Shown: in pieces, positions 60,942 through 64,000 of the stretch | How positions within the stretch are numbered: position 1 is the first letter of the stretch | Layout of the letters: each line of letters opens with the position of its first letter | Assembly (NCBI GenBank): GCA_951802425.1 | Contig: OX637799.1 | Location: 2,170,001-2,234,000, forward strand | DNA: 64,000 bases | Direction of reading: 5' to 3' | From: Clavaria fumosa | Lineage: Eukaryota; Basidiomycota; Agaricomycetes; Agaricales; Clavariaceae | Notes under the pieces: model-generated | The model's input: only the letters and a program-made list of their open reading frames with translations | What the model was told of the DNA's origin: nothing | Database searches by the model: none | Position numbers and translations under genes: made by a program

Positions 60942-63900
60942 TTACTTGAAATCACTCTCAGTCAAAAGTATCGCATGCAGAAGGCGCCCAATGTGCGTCG
61001 GCAAATAACCCTGCCCCTTCCGTCGGAAACTCACGAGGTCTTTGAGGTAAGGCAACGGACTTGCGTTAAAGGGGCAGGGGTCATTGATTTGCCTTCTCGA
61101 AGAAGGTTTAGGCTTCATAAACCCATCGCTCTGGACTGTCACACCCTCCGGGTGCTCCTCTGTTGTGCAGACCATGCCCAGGAAAGTGCAAAGACGCAGG
61201 TACCTTTGATAGTCACTGATCCAGAGTTGCCCGGCGAAAAGGTTGAGCTGATCAACTATGTTTTCCATCGGTGCGAAGGACGCAGGGCAGGGAGGAATAG
61301 CAAAGAATGTAAGGTCTTCGCACGACTTCATCACCTCTGTGACTCGAGGCGTGTAGATATGCAGGCGGACCTTTCTAGAGCGTTTGATGTGTGGAAGTAA
61401 TTCATTGACTTCATAGGGGCTCAGAATAACTAGCCAATTGTCTCCTGGATGGGTGCCGGATAGGATCCAATTGACAGGGCGCATATAATCATTCGCGTTG
61501 TCTGGCTTTTGCTCTTGGATGGCGCTGGCAAAATCAGCCGTAACCAGTAGCTGCCGAGACCAGGGATTGTCATGATTACTTTTTGACAAATGGCTCATGA
61601 AAAATGCATCTGAGCCGTGCTGCAGTACACCGACCGTCACGAGACGCTGAACCTCAGGATGAAGCTTATGTTTGGCCGGGGTGCATTTGAGAGGACGCTC
61701 CGTCTGCTGTTCTCGCTCCACCTCAAGAGATAACTCTCGCTCTTGCTCCTCCTCCATTGCTATATGAGATATGGACTTGACCCCCAGCAGGTGACACCTT
61801 GCGCAAAGCTGGGGGTCCTGGAGTGCGGCATGCGTAGGCTGAGGGTAGTCAGAATCTGCCGTTTCGAGGCCGTACATTTCTTCAAGCATCTTTGCCTCGG
61901 GTTGGAGCCAATGACGGGTGAGCTGCTGCGCAGAGATATCTCGCTTAAAATATCTGATCCATGCGTCATTGCGTATCTTGTAGTCGAGGCCTTGTTGTGC
62001 CCAGCGCGGAACATTTCTCCGGAGATCAGCACAGGTTTCGAGCATGACCCAGCGCAAGATGTCCAGTGTATGTATGTTCTGTTCGTTCGTTGGGCACGCC
62101 TGCCGAATCACCCGGTCGATATCGGGCGGTGCGAAAAACATGAGTGACTGCCCGTGACCAAGCTTTCGCATTCGCATGCAGGCTGAAATTCAACAAGTCC
62201 GTTAGCAAGCAAAGCGATTGCATGTTATCCAACGGACCTTGAACAAGTCGATCCTTTGTTAATCTGGTGCCTAACGTCACCGCAGCGCGGCTGTCACCAG
62301 GGAGCTTGAGATCCGTGCCCCGGGTGTGGACATCGTCAAGATAGACTAGGCATTGGTCCAGTTTCTTATTGTATGGGGAAGAAGAGAATGGCTCCGTAGC
62401 GTCGTCCCGACTCAAGACCTGGAGCTCGTCACGATCGTCGAAGAAAATGGCCGCTTCCACAGAGGATTCCTTCTTCAGCCATACTTTCGCAAGTTCTTTA
62501 TTTCGAAGCTCCAGCATTTGTGCCCCAACGTCCAACAGCACGCGAATGGGAGGCTGCTGCCCAGTCAGGATGTCAAGGTAACGCTCAGCCGTTGGACGAT
62601 CCCCGTAGTCACTATCGACCAGACAGTAGTGGTCGTTTTCTGGTTGCAGTAGATATGTTAGCACTTTCGCATTAGTGCTGATAAGCTTCGGGAGGTCGTG
62701 CTGCCCGATTGAAAGCGGCAGGAGATATTGGTTTTCGTTGGTACCGCTAAACCCTGTTGTGACATGACATTTCTTTTCAGCCAGATCCCAGCTGGAGGTA
62801 CTAAGGCGTTGTGGGAATTGCTTGGCTTCGCGCGGGAACACAATCTGCGCCAGATAGAAGTCTATCATGAAGTGGTTAAGCCGGAAGTGCTCGCGAAGTT
62901 GCGAGCGTTGCGTGGGGTCTTTCGTGTTGACACCGCTCAACTGGCGTAGTCCCTCTGGAAAAAATTCAGGGTCTTCGTCCCGCACCCATCGCTGATATTC
63001 CAGAGCGGGGTTATCGAGTTTAAGAAGCAGGTCAAAGCACAAGTCCACCTTCTCGTCTGATAGGCCACTGTAGTAATAACTGAGGAAGGTCAACCCAACC
63101 GTGACATCAGGATGACCGAATTCCGCTCGCAAGGAAGGGCTATCCTTCGCCTGATAGGGTACGGCAAGCAGGGATCGCTTGATGTCCAGGCCATACTCAA
63201 CTCTCCACCTTTTCTCCAGTATGAACGAGAGAATGCCGTGAGCCAGCAAGCCTCTGAGAAGAAGGAGCGTTTTCCAAGCAGCACTTTCCCCGCAATACCC
63301 CTTCAGCAGGTTCAGCTTCTCCGCTGGAACCTCCAGTTCTCTGATGAACAAGAGTGCGGCATCACGGATGGGGCCTGGAAAATGGGCCATTGGTAGGGTG
63401 GAGAGGCGTCCCTCATAAATTCTACTGGCAATCACATATGCCAACCTTCGTCCCGCTTCGGCTTCGAGGATGCGGACCCAAGGAAAGATTACTTTTCTCC
63501 CATATAAGCGAAGCTCGATGCCTTGGGGCAGTTCGTTGTGCACGGCAACAACATGGCTCTTTGCGAGTTGCAGGACTTCTTGCAAGTTCGTCCATCGGTT
63601 TGGATGATCGTCCAAGGCTTTCTGGGGACCGACGGCGTAAACTAGCTGGTATCTCACATGTAGAATTTCATCGCTCTCGTCCAAAATATCTCGAGAATGC
63701 ACTTCCAGCCAATGCTGAAGCTCAATAAGTTCGTGGGAAAGCGAATCTCCAGCATTTAGCCGATCAATACCCATCAATTTGAAGGACAGCAAGTGCTCTG
63801 GTTGCGCTAGAATGATACCACCAATTTTCATGCATTCCTGATAGATGTCCTTCATGTTGTTCAGTATTGTTGAATCCATACGGCCTATGGCGCGAGAAAA

Positions 63901-63972
63901 TGGCAGGTAGAAGACCCGTCGGTTCACAAGGCCACCCAGACGATCAACCAATAACTGGAACATCCATAAAGC
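60942..63972 (-). CDS. DUF3638/DUF3645 giant protein, C-terminal part (5' partial)
   Basis: Two exons seen, 63972-62238 and 62182-60942 (2976 nt, 991 residues in frame); further exons lie beyond the right edge, since 63973 upward reads as an intron end. The sequence has the blocks of the fungal DUF3638 and DUF3645 family: HPDVTVGLTFLSYYYSGLSD, DPEFFPEGLRQLSGVN, AKVLTYLLQPENDHYCL, PIRVLLDVGAQMLE, YLDDVHTRGTDLKLP, RLTKDRLVQACMRMRKLGHG and PRVTEVMKSCEDLTFF. These proteins usually exceed 3000 residues and are often labelled ubiquitinyl hydrolases. The triad-like DVGAQ and HTRGTD motifs would suit a cysteine-peptidase-like or ATPase fold, but the activity is unproven. The stop codon overlaps a GTAAGT that could be a donor for one more exon. 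Confidence 0.88.
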
Positions 63973-64000
63973 CTAAGGTTTCAAGACGACCACCCTTACG

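Overview
The window is nuclear DNA of a filamentous basidiomycete, most likely an agaricomycete. The signs are intron-dense genes whose introns mostly run 45-60 nt, a fungal gene set (monothiol Grx5, SH3-RasGEF Cdc25, Yor1-type ABCC transporter, DUF3638 giant protein, Red1/ZFC3H1-type zinc finger), fungal Tc1 and chromovirus transposons, and close gene packing outside the transposons. No tRNA or rRNA gene was recognised.

Layout. 0-3.5 kb: the 3' part of a SAM-dependent methyltransferase with a long low-complexity tail (+). 4.8-6.2 kb: an SRF/Mcm1-type MADS-box factor (-). 7.2-11 kb: a Red1/ZFC3H1-type nuclear RNA-surveillance zinc-finger protein (-). 11.5-15.6 kb: a Cdc25-type Ras exchange factor (-). 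16.6-17.2 kb: mitochondrial monothiol glutaredoxin Grx5 (-). 17.2-19.2 kb: no gene recognised. 19.2-37 kb: two different ABCC transporters (-) flanking the DEAH-box spliceosomal helicase Prp2 (+) and a small DUF427 protein (-). 37.7-48.8 kb: a transposon nest, with a Ty3/gypsy chromovirus (self-priming, Tf1/sushi-like) carrying a Tc1/mariner element inside its integrase, then two opposed 1.26-1.28 kb solo LTRs. 48.8-59.6 kb: a compact housekeeping block of SMC3 (-), ORC2 (+), NADPH-cytochrome P450 reductase (-), YAE1 (+) and HUT1 (+). 59.7-60.6 kb: a STYX-like pseudophosphatase (-). 60.9-64 kb: the 3' end of a DUF3638/DUF3645 giant gene (-), running off the right edge.

SMC3 and ORC2 (chromosome cohesion and replication licensing) share a 94-bp divergent promoter. 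Grx5 and Yae1 both serve Fe-S cluster assembly or delivery. Cdc25 and the Mcm1-type factor belong to growth and mating signalling. These links are functional, not operonic. The most notable structures are the retrotransposon whose 11-nt primer-binding site pairs with its own predicted transcript start, the Tc1 copy whose 5' end is replaced by a 553-bp inverted copy of its 3' end, non-canonical GC-AG introns and 7- and 14-nt micro-exons, a STYX ortholog that lost the catalytic Arg but kept the Cys, and an ABCC gene lacking the strand after its last H-loop. Exon models come from reading splice sites and keeping frame; no database search or transcript was available.
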